The notes under the pieces were generated by a model. It made no database searches. It was not told the DNA's origin and worked only from the letters and a program-made list of their open reading frames with translations. Both the position numbers and the translations under genes were made by a program. From Nocardioides marinus (GTDB taxonomy: Bacteria > Pseudomonadota > Alphaproteobacteria > Rhodobacterales > Rhodobacteraceae), in the NCBI GenBank assembly GCA_019801415.1, contig JAHVJD010000002.1, forward strand, positions 62,001-126,000: 64,000 nucleotides of DNA, read 5' to 3'. Each line of letters opens with the position of its first letter. The stretch's first letter is position 1. This document shows positions 26,802-34,884 of the stretch, piece by piece.

Positions 26802-27647
26802 TCAGCTGCGCTGCGACGGGTGCCAGAAGGTCAGGGTCTTCTCGATCAGCGCAACCAGCCCGTAAAAGGCCGAGCCTGCCAGCGCCGCTACCACGATTTC
26901 CGCCCAGACCATGTCCAGCGCCAGCTGGCCGACGCTGGTGGATATGCGAAACCCCATGCCTACGGTGGGCGAGCCGAAGAACTCCGCCACGATCGCGCCG
27001 ATCAGCGCGAGGGTGGTCGAGATCTTCAGCCCGTTGAAGACAAACGGCAACGCCGCGGGAAGCCGCAGCTTGAAGAAAGCCTGCCAATAGCTTGCCGCGT
27101 AGGTCTGCATCAGATCGCGCTGGATGGCCGAGGTTTCGCGCAAGCCCGCAACGGTGTTCACCAGCATCGGAAAGAACACCATCACCACCACGACCGCCGC
27201 CTTGGACTGCCAGTCGAAGCCGAACCACATCACCAGGATCGGCGCGGTGCCGACGATGGGCAGCGCGGCCACGAAGTTGCCCACGGGCAGCAGCCCGCGG
27301 CGCAGAAAATCACTGCGGTCCACCAGGATTGCGGTCAGGAAGGCCGCCGCGCAGCCGATCACGTATCCCCCCAGCGCGCCCTTCAGGATGGTCTGCACGA
27401 AATCCTGCCAAAGTATCGGCAGGCTGTCGGCAAAGCGCGCTGCAATCACCGAAGGCGCCGGCAGGATCACCAAGGACACTGCCAGCCCGCGCACCAACAG
27501 CTCCCAGACCAGCAGCACCGTTATTCCAAAGATCGCCGGCACAAGCAGCTGTACTGTCCGGGTCTGCGCTGCCGGACTCGCTGCCAAACGCGCATTCAGC
27601 CACCAGCCGAGACACCACACCACCACCGCAAGCACCACCATCACCAT
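26802..27647 (-). CDS. ABC transporter permease
   Basis: The 281-residue product has six membrane spans of the BPD_transp_1/SsuC type with the EAA-like loop (LMQTYAASYWQAFFKLRLPAALPFVFNG split around residue 185-210). It pairs with the other permease (27733-28650) as a heterodimeric channel for the THI5-like system. The first roughly 15 residues form an extra hydrophobic segment. It is the second permease of the unit and is followed 69 bp later by the binding-protein gene. Confidence 0.9.
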   Translation of the reverse strand: MVMVVLAVVVWCLGWWLNARLAASPAAQTRTVQLLVPAIFGITVLLVWELLVRGLAVSLVILPAPSVIAARFADSLPILWQDFVQTILKGALGGYVIGCAAAFLTAILVDRSDFLRRGLLPVGNFVAALPIVGTAPILVMWFGFDWQSKAAVVVVMVFFPMLVNTVAGLRETSAIQRDLMQTYAASYWQAFFKLRLPAALPFVFNGLKISTTLALIGAIVAEFFGSPTVGMGFRISTSVGQLALDMVWAEIVVAALAGSAFYGLVALIEKTLTFWHPSQRS

Positions 27648-27732
27648 GGCGCACCGCCTTTCTTCCGCTTGCCGGGATACCCCTGGGTGGGTTGCACAGC
27701 GGCGAGGGCGAAGCCCTCAATTAAATGGTCGA

Positions 27733-28650
27733 TCATGCGCTGACCCCCATGCGTTTCAGAACCAGCCGTTCAATCAGCCCCAAAAGCGCCACCAAGAGTG
27801 CCGCCAGGATCGCCGCCGCAAACAGCGCCGACCAGATCTGCACGGTCTGCCCGTAATAGCTGCCCGCCAATAGCCGCGCGCCCAGACCAGACACCGCCCC
27901 TGTCGGCAGCTCGCCCACGATGGCCCCCACCAGCGACGCTGCGATGCCGATTTTGAGCGACGCAAACAGATAGGGCATCGATGACGGCAACCGCAGCTTC
28001 CAGAACCCCTGCGATGTGCTGGCGTTATAGGTTTTCAGCAGGTCCAGCTGCATCGCGTCCGGCGCGCGCAGCCCCTTGACCATGCCGACAACCACCGGAA
28101 AGAAGCTGAGATAGGCTGAGATCACCGCCTTTGGGATGATCCCCTGCACGCCGATGGAATAGAGCACCACGATGATCATCGGCGCCAGTGCGATGATGGG
28201 GATGGTCTGGCTGACAATCGCCCAGGGCATCACCGACATGTCCATGACGCGGCTGTGCACGATCCCCACCGCCAGCAGGATCCCGAGGCCCGTACCAATG
28301 GCAAAACCAAGAAGCGTCGCCGACAACGTCACCTGCCCGTGGTAGATCAGGCTGCGTTTCGAGGTGATCTTCTTCTCGACCGTGGTCTGCCACAGCTCAA
28401 CCGCGACCTGGTGCGGCGCAGGCAGGCGCGGTCGTTCCTGCACCCAGGTATCCCCGATGGCAAAGCTGTTGTTAGCCACCAGCCCCATCGTGCCCAGATC
28501 GCGGCGCGCCTTGGGGGTTGCGGGCGTCACCTCGGCCCCGGCGCGTTCGGCCTGGTCCAGCACGCCCTTGATGTTCATTGGTACGCAGGCCGCGTACCAC
28601 AGCGCAATGATCGCGGCGAGCACGGTCAGGACGGCAAAAAACGTCTTCAT
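27733..28650 (-). CDS. ABC transporter permease
   Basis: The 305-residue product is a BPD_transp_1-type inner-membrane permease: an N-terminal helix (about 3-22), a roughly 75-residue mostly hydrophilic periplasmic stretch, then five more helices with the ATPase-contacting loop LLKTYNASTSQGFWKLRLPS. The ATG at 28650 was preferred to a GTG two codons earlier. It belongs to the pyrimidine-associated ABC system and follows the ATPase gene by 57 bp. Confidence 0.9.
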   Translation of the reverse strand: MKTFFAVLTVLAAIIALWYAACVPMNIKGVLDQAERAGAEVTPATPKARRDLGTMGLVANNSFAIGDTWVQERPRLPAPHQVAVELWQTTVEKKITSKRSLIYHGQVTLSATLLGFAIGTGLGILLAVGIVHSRVMDMSVMPWAIVSQTIPIIALAPMIIVVLYSIGVQGIIPKAVISAYLSFFPVVVGMVKGLRAPDAMQLDLLKTYNASTSQGFWKLRLPSSMPYLFASLKIGIAASLVGAIVGELPTGAVSGLGARLLAGSYYGQTVQIWSALFAAAILAALLVALLGLIERLVLKRMGVSA

Positions 28651-28707
28651 GCCCACGCCCCCCGCAGCCCGTCGGCGGCAAACGCGGAGCGGCCGGAGAT
28701 TCCAAGT

Positions 28708-29547
28708 TCAGTCATCGGCATGCCCCGCCCGCAGGCCTTCCCGCACCCGGTGGGCAATCTCGATGAACTCCGGACTGTCGCGGATGTCCAGCGGGCGCTC
28801 TTTGGGCAGGGTGCTGTCGATCACATCGTGAATGCGGCCGGGCCGCGGCGACATGACGACGATCTTGGTCGAAAGATACACCGCCTCGGGGATCGAGTGG
28901 GTGACGAAGCCGATGGTCTTGTTGGTGCGCGCCCAGAGTTTCAGCAGCTGCTCGTTCAGGTGATCGCGCACGATCTCGTCCAGCGCCCCGAAGGGTTCAT
29001 CCATCAGCAGGATATCGGCGTCGAATGCGAGCGCCCGCGCAATGCTCGCCCGCTGCTGCATGCCGCCGGACAGCTGCCAGGGAAATTTGCCACCAAAGCC
29101 AGACAATTCAACCAGTTCCAGCACGTCTTTCACGCGCTTTTCCTGTTCAACCTTGGCGTATCCCATGATCTCAAGCGGCAGCTTGATGTTCTTGGAAATC
29201 GTCCGCCAGGGGTACAGCCCCGCGGCCTGAAACACATAGCCATAGGCGCGATTGCGCCGCGCCTCATCCGGCGTCATGCCATTGACGGTCAGCGAGCCAC
29301 CTGTCGGGGTTTCCAGCGCCGCGATGCAACGCAGAAAGGTGGTCTTGCCGCAGCCTGACGGCCCGATAAAGGAGACGAAGTCACCTTTGTTGATGTCCAG
29401 GCTCACATCTTTCAGCGCATGCACCGCGCCTTCACCGGATCCGAACGTCAGGTCCAGATTGCGCGCGGCGATCACTGGCGCGCCAAGGCTGGCATCGGGG
29501 GCGGCACTTGCGGGCCGGAGGGCCTCGGGTGGAGTTTCCATATTCAT
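28708..29547 (-). CDS. ABC transporter ATP-binding protein
   Basis: The 279-residue ATPase has Walker A GPSGCGKTTF (about 62-71), signature LSGGMQQR (about 158-165), Walker B ILLMDEPFGALD (about 178-189) and switch His in FVTHSIPEAV. It belongs to the nitrate/sulfonate/taurine-type (SsuB/TauB) group and energises import through the two permeases downstream. It starts 60 bp after the dihydropyrimidinase stop. Confidence 0.92.
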   Translation of the reverse strand: MNMETPPEALRPASAAPDASLGAPVIAARNLDLTFGSGEGAVHALKDVSLDINKGDFVSFIGPSGCGKTTFLRCIAALETPTGGSLTVNGMTPDEARRNRAYGYVFQAAGLYPWRTISKNIKLPLEIMGYAKVEQEKRVKDVLELVELSGFGGKFPWQLSGGMQQRASIARALAFDADILLMDEPFGALDEIVRDHLNEQLLKLWARTNKTIGFVTHSIPEAVYLSTKIVVMSPRPGRIHDVIDSTLPKERPLDIRDSPEFIEIAHRVREGLRAGHADD

Positions 29548-29607
29548 TTCTTCGCCTTGAGTTCCAAAAGGAAAACGGGCCGCCCCGTAGGGCAGCCCGT
29601 TCCTGAT

Positions 29608-31062
29608 TTACACGCCTGTCGCCGGAATGCCGCTGCGCTCTACCGGGCGCGGCGCTGTCAGTTCCTTCCAGGTCGACAGCGCCTTGTTCACCGTGGTGTT
29701 GGCCTCGCGGGCGACAAACTTGCCATGGCCCTCCTGGCACTTGATCTCGCCGTCGTCGACTGCCACCTGGCCGCGGGTTAGCGTATAGCGCGGCAGGCCC
29801 TTGACCTTCTGCCCCTCAAAAACGTTGTAGTCGATCGCAGACTGCTGGCTGGCGGCAGAGATGGTCTTGGTCTTGGCCGGATCCCAGACCACCAGGTCGG
29901 CATCCGCGCCGACAAGGACCGCACCCTTCTTGGGATAGCAGTTCAGGATCTTGGCGATATTGGTCGAGGTCACGGCGACAAATTCATTCGGCGTCAGCCG
30001 CCCAGTCTCCACGCCATGGGTCCACAGCATCGGCATCCGGTCCTCCAGCCCACCGGTGCCATTCGGGATCTTGGTGAAATCGCCGACGCCATAGCGTTTC
30101 TGCTCGGTCGTGAAGGCGCAATGGTCCGTGGCCACCACCGACAAGGAGCCCGATTGCAGACCGGCCCACAGGGAGTCCTGATGCTGCTTGTTGCGGAACG
30201 GCGGCGACATCACCCGGCGGGCGGCGTGATCCCAGTCCTTGTTGAAGTACTCGCTTTCATCCAGCGTCAGATGCTGGATCAGCGGCTCGCCCCAGACACG
30301 TTTGCCCTGCATCCGGGCGCGGCGGATGGCCTCGTGGCTGTCCTCGCAGGAGGTATGCACCACATACAGCGGCACACCAGCCATATCCGCGATCATGATG
30401 GCGCGGTTGGTGGCCTCGCCCTCCACCTGCGGCGGGCGGGAATAGGCATGCGCCTCCGGGCCGGTGTTGCCCGCCGCCAGCAGCTTGGCCGACAGCTCTG
30501 CCACCACATCGCCGTTCTCGGCATGTACCATCGCGATGCCGCCCAGCTCCGCCAGCCGCTGGAACGACGCATAAAGCTCGTCATCATTCACCATCAGCGC
30601 GCCCTTGTAGGCCATGAAATGCTTGAAGGTGTTGATGCCGCGCTCCTCGATCACGGTCTTCATGTCGTCAAAGACCTGCTCCCCCCACCAGGTGACCGCC
30701 ATGTGGAAGGAATAGTCGCAATTGGCGCGGGTCGACTTGTTGTCCCAGCGCTTCAGCGCGTCCAGCAGGCTTTCGCCCGGATTGGGCAGCGCAAAGTCCA
30801 CCACCATGGTCGTCCCGCCCGCCAGTCCAGCACGGGTGCCGCTCTCGAAATCATCCGAGCTGTAAGTGCCCATGAAGGGCATCTCCAGATGGGTATGCGG
30901 ATCGATCCCGCCCGGCATCACGTAACAGCCGGTGGCATCCAGCTCCTCCTCCCCTTTCAGGTTCGGACCGATCTGGGTAATGACACCGTTCTCGATCAGA
31001 ACATCGGCCTTGTAGGTCAGGTCCGCGGTCACGATGGTGCCGTTTCGGATGACTGTGCTCAT
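29608..31062 (-). CDS. hydA: dihydropyrimidinase (D-hydantoinase family)
   Basis: The 484-residue product is a cyclic amidohydrolase of the dihydropyrimidinase family: metal ligands in GGIDPHTHLEMPF (about 52-64), the carboxylated lysine in FMAYKGALM (about 146-154), HAENGDV (about 181-187), YVVHTSCEDS and VATDHCAFT with the catalytic Asp (about 312-320). It opens the ring of dihydrouracil/dihydrothymine to N-carbamoyl-beta-amino acids, the second step after PreTA. It sits between the ABC genes and the amidohydrolase that performs the third step. Confidence 0.94.
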   Translation of the reverse strand: MSTVIRNGTIVTADLTYKADVLIENGVITQIGPNLKGEEELDATGCYVMPGGIDPHTHLEMPFMGTYSSDDFESGTRAGLAGGTTMVVDFALPNPGESLLDALKRWDNKSTRANCDYSFHMAVTWWGEQVFDDMKTVIEERGINTFKHFMAYKGALMVNDDELYASFQRLAELGGIAMVHAENGDVVAELSAKLLAAGNTGPEAHAYSRPPQVEGEATNRAIMIADMAGVPLYVVHTSCEDSHEAIRRARMQGKRVWGEPLIQHLTLDESEYFNKDWDHAARRVMSPPFRNKQHQDSLWAGLQSGSLSVVATDHCAFTTEQKRYGVGDFTKIPNGTGGLEDRMPMLWTHGVETGRLTPNEFVAVTSTNIAKILNCYPKKGAVLVGADADLVVWDPAKTKTISAASQQSAIDYNVFEGQKVKGLPRYTLTRGQVAVDDGEIKCQEGHGKFVAREANTTVNKALSTWKELTAPRPVERSGIPATGV

Positions 31063-31162
31063 GATTTAATCTCCCTGGAACGGAGCGCTTTTTCGCGCTT
31101 TCCTTATCTCTTCCGCCGTCTGACGCGGCATTTTTTCTTCTTTCCCGAAATACTCCGGGGGA

Positions 31163-31194
31163 GCGGCCCAACGGGCCGCGGGGGCAGCGCCCCC
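31163..31194 (-). other. double hairpin between amidohydrolase and hydA
   Basis: GCGGCCC-AAC-GGGCCGC (31163-31179) and GGGGGC-AGC-GCCCCC (31180-31194, reaching the last base of the amidohydrolase stop) stand back to back. They have no T-run and sit inside an operon, so an mRNA-stabilising or attenuating role is more likely than termination. Confidence 0.5.
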
Positions 31195-32444
31195 TATTCA
31201 ACAATCTGCGCCGTCTCGACCACCGCGTGGAACAGCACGTTGGCACCGGCCTCCGCCCACTCCTTGCTGATTTCCTCCGCCTCATTGTGGCTCAGGCCAT
31301 CAACACAGGGGCACATCACCATCGCGGTTGGGGCGACCCGGTTGATCCAGCAGGCGTCGTGGCCCGCACCGGAAATGATATCGAGATGCGAATAGCCCAG
31401 CCGCTGCGCCGCATTGCGCACCGCACTGACGCAGCCCTCATCAAAGGCGACCGGGTCAAAACCACCGACCTTTTCAAAGCCGATCTCCACCTCCATCGCC
31501 TCTGCGATCTCGGTGCCTTTTTCGCGCAACCGGTTCTCCATATCAGTGATCACGTCCAGCTCCGGGCTGCGGAAGTCGACGGTAAAGACAACCTTGCCCG
31601 GGATCACGTTTCGCGAATTCGGGTAGACATCGATGTGACCAGCCGCCCCCACCGCATGCGGCGCATGCGACCACGCGATCTTGTCAACTTCTTCAAGAAT
31701 CCGCGCCATTGCCAGACCGGCATTCCGCCGCATCGGCATCGGGGTCGACCCCGTATGGGCATCCTTGCCGGTGATCGTCACCTGCGTCCAGCTCAGCCCC
31801 TGGCCATGGGTGACCACACCAATGTCCTTGCCTTCCGCCTCCAGGATCGGTCCCTGCTCAATGTGCAACTCGAAAAAAGCATGCATCTTGCGGGCCCCGG
31901 TTTCCTCCTCACCGCGCCAGCCAATGCGCTTCAGCTCATCGCCGAATTTCTTGCCTTCGGCATCCTCCCGGTCGTAGGCCCAGTCCTGCGTGTGCACGCC
32001 CGCGAACACCCCCGAGGACAGCATGGCCGGCGCAAAACGTGTTCCCTCCTCGTTGGTGAAATTGGTCACCACGATCGGATGCTTCGTCTTGATGTTCATG
32101 TCATTGAGCGACCGGATCAGTTCCAGCCCGCCCAAGACGCCCAGGACACCGTCATATTTGCCACCCGTCGGCTGGGTATCGAGGTGCGAGCCGACGTAGA
32201 CCGGCAGCGCGCCCGGGTCCGTTCCCTCGCGCCGCGCGAACATGTTGCCCATCTGATCCAAGCCCATGGAGCACCCTGCCTCCTCGCACCATTTCTGGAA
32301 CAGGGCGCGGCCCTCGGCATCGGCATCGGTCAGCGTCTGGCGGTTGTTTCCGCCCGCCACACCAGGACCAATTTTGGCCATCTCCATCAGGCTGTCCCAC
32401 AGCCTGTCGCCATTGATCTTCAGATTTTGTCCAAGCGACGTCAT
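31194..32444 (-). CDS. N-carbamoyl-beta-alanine amidohydrolase (M20-type hydantoinase/carbamoylase family)
   Basis: The 416-residue product has the carbamoylase pattern: metal ligands in VGSHLDTQPTGGKYDG (about 82-97), TNFTNEEGTRF (about 125-135) with the catalytic Glu pair, HIEQGP (about 190-195) and a C-terminal SGAGHDACW (about 375-383). Given hydA and preTA nearby it most likely hydrolyses N-carbamoyl-beta-alanine to beta-alanine, CO2 and ammonia. The ATG at 32444 (aaggaag upstream) was chosen over a GTG one codon earlier. It is the first gene of the minus-strand operon controlled from the rutR gap. Confidence 0.92.
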   Translation of the reverse strand: MTSLGQNLKINGDRLWDSLMEMAKIGPGVAGGNNRQTLTDADAEGRALFQKWCEEAGCSMGLDQMGNMFARREGTDPGALPVYVGSHLDTQPTGGKYDGVLGVLGGLELIRSLNDMNIKTKHPIVVTNFTNEEGTRFAPAMLSSGVFAGVHTQDWAYDREDAEGKKFGDELKRIGWRGEEETGARKMHAFFELHIEQGPILEAEGKDIGVVTHGQGLSWTQVTITGKDAHTGSTPMPMRRNAGLAMARILEEVDKIAWSHAPHAVGAAGHIDVYPNSRNVIPGKVVFTVDFRSPELDVITDMENRLREKGTEIAEAMEVEIGFEKVGGFDPVAFDEGCVSAVRNAAQRLGYSHLDIISGAGHDACWINRVAPTAMVMCPCVDGLSHNEAEEISKEWAEAGANVLFHAVVETAQIVE

Positions 32445-32576
32445 CACGAGCTTCCTTCCCTGTGGGCCTGTCGTTGCAGGCTCGCCTCGGATTATGGTTC
32501 CGAGTTCGGTGGCTTCGCGGCGCTGGTCACCTACGTGCCAGCCTGTGCCGGACCGGATTTTGTTCCGGTCATTGAT

Positions 32577-32592
32577 TTGACCAACTGGTCAA
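32577..32592. promoter_or_regulatory. RutR operator palindrome
   Basis: TTGACCAACTGGTCAA is a perfect 7-2-7 palindrome identical in its half-sites to the known RutR consensus TTGACCA-NN-TGGTCAA. It is 133 bp upstream of the amidohydrolase ATG and 135 bp upstream of rutR, in their divergent gap (32445-32726), so it can serve both promoters. Confidence 0.85.
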
Positions 32593-32726
32593 ACTCACGC
32601 TATCACGGGACGGGTATCAGTCAAGAAATTGACGCATAGCCCCGGAAAAAACCGCGCTGCCCCCAAAAAACAGGCGTTGAATCGTGCAGTCGCACACTGG
32701 GACGGCGACAACAGACGAGGACGACC

Positions 32727-33341
32727 ATGCCCGCACCCCGCGCGCCGACCCGGATTCAGCGAAAGAATCGAGCGACCATTCTCGAAGCCGCCCTGGATGT
32801 GTTCTCACGCAGCGGCTTTCGCGGATCGACCGTCGATCAGATCGCCAAAGCGGCGGGTCTCTCCAAGCCGAACCTTCTGTATTACTTTCCCTCCAAGGAA
32901 GCCATTTTCAACGAGTTGATGGCCGGGCTGATGGACAGCTGGCTGGATCCGCTGCGGCGTCTGGATGCAGACGGTGACCCGCTTGAGGAAATCCTCGCCT
33001 ATGTTCAGCGCAAGCTTCAGATGAGCCGGGATTTTCCGCGGGAAAGCCGTCTTTATGCAAATGAGATCGTGCAAGGAGCGCCGCGCCTGCATGGGGTCAT
33101 CGCGGGCGAGTTGAAGGATCTGGTGGAGGAGAAGACCGCGTTGCTGCAAAGCTGGATGGACAACGGTCGCATCAATCATGCGCATCCCAAGCACCTGCTG
33201 TTCTCGATCTGGTCGCTGACGCAGCATTATGCCGACTTCGACGCCCAGGTGCGGCTTCTGATGGGCGACGAAGATCCCTTTGATGCCGCCCCGGACTACC
33301 TGGAAACGCTTTATCGGCGGATGCTTACACCCCAAAGCTAA
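32727..33341 (+). CDS. rutR: RutR-family TetR repressor of pyrimidine catabolism
   Basis: The 204-residue TetR protein has the HTH GFRGSTVDQIAKAAGLSKPN followed by the RutR hallmark LLYYFPSKEAIF (about 49-60), and a ligand domain with SRDFPRESRLYANEIVQGAP and WSLTQHYADFDAQV, both close in pattern to E. coli RutR, which releases DNA on binding uracil or thymine. It is divergent from the degradation/transport operon across a perfect RutR box. It converges on preA. Confidence 0.92.
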   Translation: MPAPRAPTRIQRKNRATILEAALDVFSRSGFRGSTVDQIAKAAGLSKPNLLYYFPSKEAIFNELMAGLMDSWLDPLRRLDADGDPLEEILAYVQRKLQMSRDFPRESRLYANEIVQGAPRLHGVIAGELKDLVEEKTALLQSWMDNGRINHAHPKHLLFSIWSLTQHYADFDAQVRLLMGDEDPFDAAPDYLETLYRRMLTPQS

Positions 33342-33399
33342 CCCAATAACACTCCTGCGCCGACACCCCTCAGTGGGATGCCACCGCTCCCTTCACGGC

Positions 33400-33466
33400 G
33401 TTGGGCCGGGCACCGCGCCTGCGCGGTGCCCGGCCCAACGGGAGGAGCATCTCCTGAACAGGAGAT
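33400..33466. repeat. long intergenic palindromes between rutR and preA
   Basis: A 17-bp perfect stem (33400-33416 with 33423-33439, 6-nt loop, GTTGGGCCGGGCACCGC arm) is followed ten bases later by an 18-bp palindrome ATCTCCTG-AA-CAGGAGAT (33449-33466). There is no T-run on either strand. It lies between convergent genes and may act as a bidirectional transcript end or be a dispersed palindromic repeat. Confidence 0.6.
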
Positions 33467-33524
33467 CGACGACGGGCGGGAGCGCCGCCGGATCTCGCTG
33501 AACCTCAGTCCAAACCTCGGCAAA

Positions 33525-34829
33525 CTACTCCGCAGCAGTGGCTGAGGGGTTGTTGGGATGCGTGGTCCAGTTGGCGTATTCCCCCGAGACGACCTTCCCT
33601 GTGCGCTCGTCAATCTGACCGGCAGGCACTTCCTCCATCGTGATGCAGCCCTCGACCGGGCAGACGTTCACGCACAGATTGCACGCCACGCATTCGTCGT
33701 CCTTCACCGTGAACACCCGGTCCTCGCTCATCGCGATCGCCTGATGCGAGGTGTCTTCGCAGGCGGCGTAGCAGCGGCCACACTTGATGCAGTCGTCCTG
33801 GCTGATCCGCGCCTTGGTGACGTAGTTCAGATCCAGATACTGCCAGTCGGTCACATTCGGCACCGCCATGCCGATGAAGTCCTGCGTGGAGGTGTACCCC
33901 TTTTCATCCATCCAGTTCGACAGCCCCGAGATCATTTCCTGAACGACCTTGAACCCATAGGTCATTGCCGCAGTGCAGACCTGCACGTTGCCTGCCCCCA
34001 TTGCCATGAATTCAGCCGCGTCACGCCAGGTGGTCACCCCCCCGATGGCAGAGATCGGCAGGCCGCGGGTCTGCGGGTCGCGCGCGATTTCCGCCACCAT
34101 GTTCAGCGCGATGGGCTTCACCGCCGGACCACAATAACCGCCGTGGGTGCCCTTGCCGCCGATTGTCGGCTCCGGTGCCATATTGTCCAGATCCACCGAG
34201 GTGATCGAATTGATCGTGTTGATCAGGCTCACAGCGTCAGCGTGGCCAGCATGTGCCGCGCGCGCCGGGTGGCGAATGTCAGTGATGTTCGGCGTCAGCT
34301 TCACGATCACCGGCTTGGAGTAATACTTCTTGCACCACTCGGTGACCATCTGGATGTATTCCGGCACCTGCCCCACGGCCGAGCCCATGCCGCGCTCCGC
34401 CATGCCGTGCGGGCAGCCGAAGTTCAGCTCAATCCCGTCGGCGCCGGTGGCCTCGACCTGCGGCAGGATGTCCTTCCAGGCCTGTTCCTCGCAGGGCACC
34501 ATGATCGACACGATCACGGCGCGGTCCGGGTAGTCTTTCTTGACCCGGGTGATTTCCTCGAGGTTGGTCTGCAAGGGGCGGTCAGTGATCAACTCGATGT
34601 TGTTCAGCCCCAGCAGGCGGCGGTCGGCACCCCAGATCGCGCCATAACGCGGACCGTTCACGTTGACGACCGGTGGGCCTTCGGCGCCCAGCGTTTTCCA
34701 GACCACGCCCCCCCAGCCGGCCTCGAAGGCGCGACGGACGTTATACTCCTTGTCGGTGGGCGGCGCCGAGGCCAGCCAGAACGGGTTCGGGGACTTGATC
34801 CCAAGGAATTCTGTTGTCAGATCAGCCAT
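33525..34829 (-). CDS. preA: NAD-dependent dihydropyrimidine dehydrogenase, catalytic subunit
   Basis: The 434-residue product has a dihydroorotate-dehydrogenase-like FMN barrel (about 5-330; KSPNPFWLASAPPTD, GIELNFGCPHG, KLTPNITDI) followed by two C-terminal [4Fe-4S] motifs CIKCGRCYAAC and CVACNLCVNVCP (about 345-400). It reduces uracil and thymine with electrons from PreT. The start at MADLTTEFLG was chosen over an extension 15 codons longer because an aaaggagag site precedes it. It is encoded 55 bp after preT. Confidence 0.94.
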   Translation of the reverse strand: MADLTTEFLGIKSPNPFWLASAPPTDKEYNVRRAFEAGWGGVVWKTLGAEGPPVVNVNGPRYGAIWGADRRLLGLNNIELITDRPLQTNLEEITRVKKDYPDRAVIVSIMVPCEEQAWKDILPQVEATGADGIELNFGCPHGMAERGMGSAVGQVPEYIQMVTEWCKKYYSKPVIVKLTPNITDIRHPARAAHAGHADAVSLINTINSITSVDLDNMAPEPTIGGKGTHGGYCGPAVKPIALNMVAEIARDPQTRGLPISAIGGVTTWRDAAEFMAMGAGNVQVCTAAMTYGFKVVQEMISGLSNWMDEKGYTSTQDFIGMAVPNVTDWQYLDLNYVTKARISQDDCIKCGRCYAACEDTSHQAIAMSEDRVFTVKDDECVACNLCVNVCPVEGCITMEEVPAGQIDERTGKVVSGEYANWTTHPNNPSATAAE

Positions 34830-34884
34830 TTGATCTCTCCTTTTAAGGCGAGCTTGGGTGCAGAACGTCCACACCCGAGCTGGC

